From assembly GCA_025450095.1 (NCBI GenBank), contig JANWID010000039.1:1-25318 (forward strand): a stretch of 25,318 bases of DNA, read 5' to 3'. This document shows positions 24,318 through 25,318 of this stretch, piece after piece. Positions within the stretch are counted from its first letter, which is position 1, and every line of letters starts with the position of its first letter. The notes beneath the pieces are model-generated. The model did no database searches, was not told where the DNA came from, and saw only the letters and a program-made list of their open reading frames with translations. The position numbers and the translations under genes are program-made. This DNA comes from Bacteroidia bacterium (GTDB taxonomy: Bacteria > Bacteroidota > Bacteroidia > AKYH767-A > OLB10).

Positions 24318-25318
24318 AGATTCTTACTTTTATTGCCGATCATGGATAAAATTACCTGATCCAGCTTCAATTCCGGCATCATATCAAATAAAATGTGACC
24401 GGATGCTGCGTCTTTTTCTAAAGCAATACCGAACATTTTGTATGATTCCTTAGTGCTTCCTGAAATATAATGGTTCACGACCTGCCTGCAAATTAATTCG
24501 GCAGAATCGGTGTGCAACAACATGGCCTTTTCAGTTAAAATAACAGCTTCATCCGTTCTGCCGGTTTCTGTAAGAAAATGTGCATACGAAATCCATCCAT
24601 CAATAAGATCCGGTTCATCATCTGTTACCTTCTGATAACATGTCTCTGCTTCTGTAAGATTATTCAGGTTGAATTCACAATCACCAAGCAACAACCAATA
24701 TTCACCGTTCAGCTCATCTTTTTCGATTGCTTTCCTTACGTAGTGAATTGCTTCATACCAACGCTCCTCATATTCCAGGGTAATGGCAATGCCATACCAT
24801 GCCTGCGCCATATCAGGTAACAGTTTTACCGATTTTTTAAAATAAGTCCTGGCTTCATCCATCTGCTCGAGTTTTTCATAACACTCGGCAATATTAAAAT
24901 ATGTGATTCCGTCAGGCTTATAATATTCAAATGTCTGCTTGTACTTTTTTATCGCTTCTTCAAAATGACCTAACATTGCGAGTACATGTGCCTGGTCGAG
25001 ATAAGCAGGTGCATAGTCTTCCTTGATCAGAATGCAGTAATCGAAAGCATGGAGTGATTCCTCAAAATTACCCGTCCTGCAAAGCATATCTCCAAGGTTG
25101 TACCAGGCATGATACGAGTATGGATCGTTATCGATCATCTCGCGGTAATAAGCTATCCCTTCTTCAAGCTTTCCGGTTACTCCGAAGCAGGCAGAAAGTT
25201 CTTCCATTGCCATTTCATATGTAGGATTCTGTCCTATAGCCAATTTGAAATACTCAATTGCCTTCGGATAATTCAACATGTTCTGGTACGTAATAGCCAT
25301 GCTGAAATATAATTCATC
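24314..25318 (-). CDS. TPR-repeat protein, C-terminal part (start beyond the window)
   Basis: The frame is open through base 25318, so the N-terminus is missing; 334 residues are visible. At least eight tetratricopeptide repeats follow each other with the typical A-x-x-x-Y-x-x-A spacing: YPKAIEYFKLAIGQNPTYEM, HAWYNLGDMLCRTGNFEESL, AYLDQAHVLAMLGHFEEAIK, TYFNIAECYEKLEQMDEART, AWYGIAITLEYEERWYEAIH and others. There is no enzyme domain. TPR superhelices are protein-binding scaffolds. The ATGA overlap with the ComA-family gene implies translational coupling. The partner is not indicated by the sequence. Confidence 0.92.
   Translation of the reverse strand, partial: DELYFSMAITYQNMLNYPKAIEYFKLAIGQNPTYEMAMEELSACFGVTGKLEEGIAYYREMIDNDPYSYHAWYNLGDMLCRTGNFEESLHAFDYCILIKEDYAPAYLDQAHVLAMLGHFEEAIKKYKQTFEYYKPDGITYFNIAECYEKLEQMDEARTYFKKSVKLLPDMAQAWYGIAITLEYEERWYEAIHYVRKAIEKDELNGEYWLLLGDCEFNLNNLTEAETCYQKVTDDEPDLIDGWISYAHFLTETGRTDEAVILTEKAMLLHTDSAELICRQVVNHYISGSTKESYKMFGIALEKDAASGHILFDMMPELKLDQVILSMIGNKSKNL

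Overview
The window reads as chromosomal housekeeping sequence from a member of the Bacteroidota. The evidence is a TonB-dependent receptor with an N-terminal carboxypeptidase-regulatory-like domain, an OmpA-type protein with TPR and PD40 repeats, DUF4920, DUF4878 and DUF6580 proteins, and TAnnTTTG-type -7 promoter boxes about 20 nt upstream of several starts. A quinone-type (class 2) dihydroorotate dehydrogenase suggests a respiring organism. I see no rRNA or tRNA gene, CRISPR array, prophage or insertion sequence.

Layout. (1) 1-1706, minus: the 5' part of a TonB-dependent receptor, preceded by a small secreted regulatory-like-domain protein. (2) 1977-3371, minus: biosynthetic arginine decarboxylase, interrupted by one in-frame TAA. 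It diverges from (3) 3458-12191, plus, a long co-directional block: arginase-type ureohydrolase, argS, a YiiX-like permuted papain hydrolase, a DUF4878 lipoprotein, ffh, folD, queE, and a TPR/propeller/OmpA protein with the domain order of the type IX secretion protein PorE. (4) 12473-16281, minus: an FAD-dependent reductase with no standard start codon, smpB, and an Nramp metal transporter fused to a universal stress protein domain. (5) 16379-21189, plus: pyrD, a DUF4920 protein, an HMG-CoA-lyase-like enzyme, and a secreted protein with about 500 residues of Ala/Lys/Glu helical repeat. (6) 21238-25318, minus: a small secreted protein, a DUF6580 membrane protein, aroE, a single-domain rhodanese, a ComA-family protein and a TPR protein that runs off the window.

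Functional links. Arginine use is clustered at 2-6 kb (decarboxylation, hydrolysis, tRNA charging). ffh, folD, queE and the OmpA-like gene are tightly packed, with their own promoter box before ffh. TPR, comA, rhodanese and aroE form a second tight minus-strand unit. The Nramp promoter carries a dyad symmetry over its -33 region, which suggests control by a metal-sensing repressor.

The most unusual observations are the nonsense codon in an otherwise intact speA, the missing start codon of the reductase, two different kinds of intergenic short repeats (a 7-nt-period array at the speA stop and a nested palindrome next to smpB), the Nramp-Usp fusion, the PorE-like gene outside any visible secretion cluster, and a ComA/rhodanese pair of unknown purpose. 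No clearly new multi-gene system is visible; the window is mostly core genome with these oddities.
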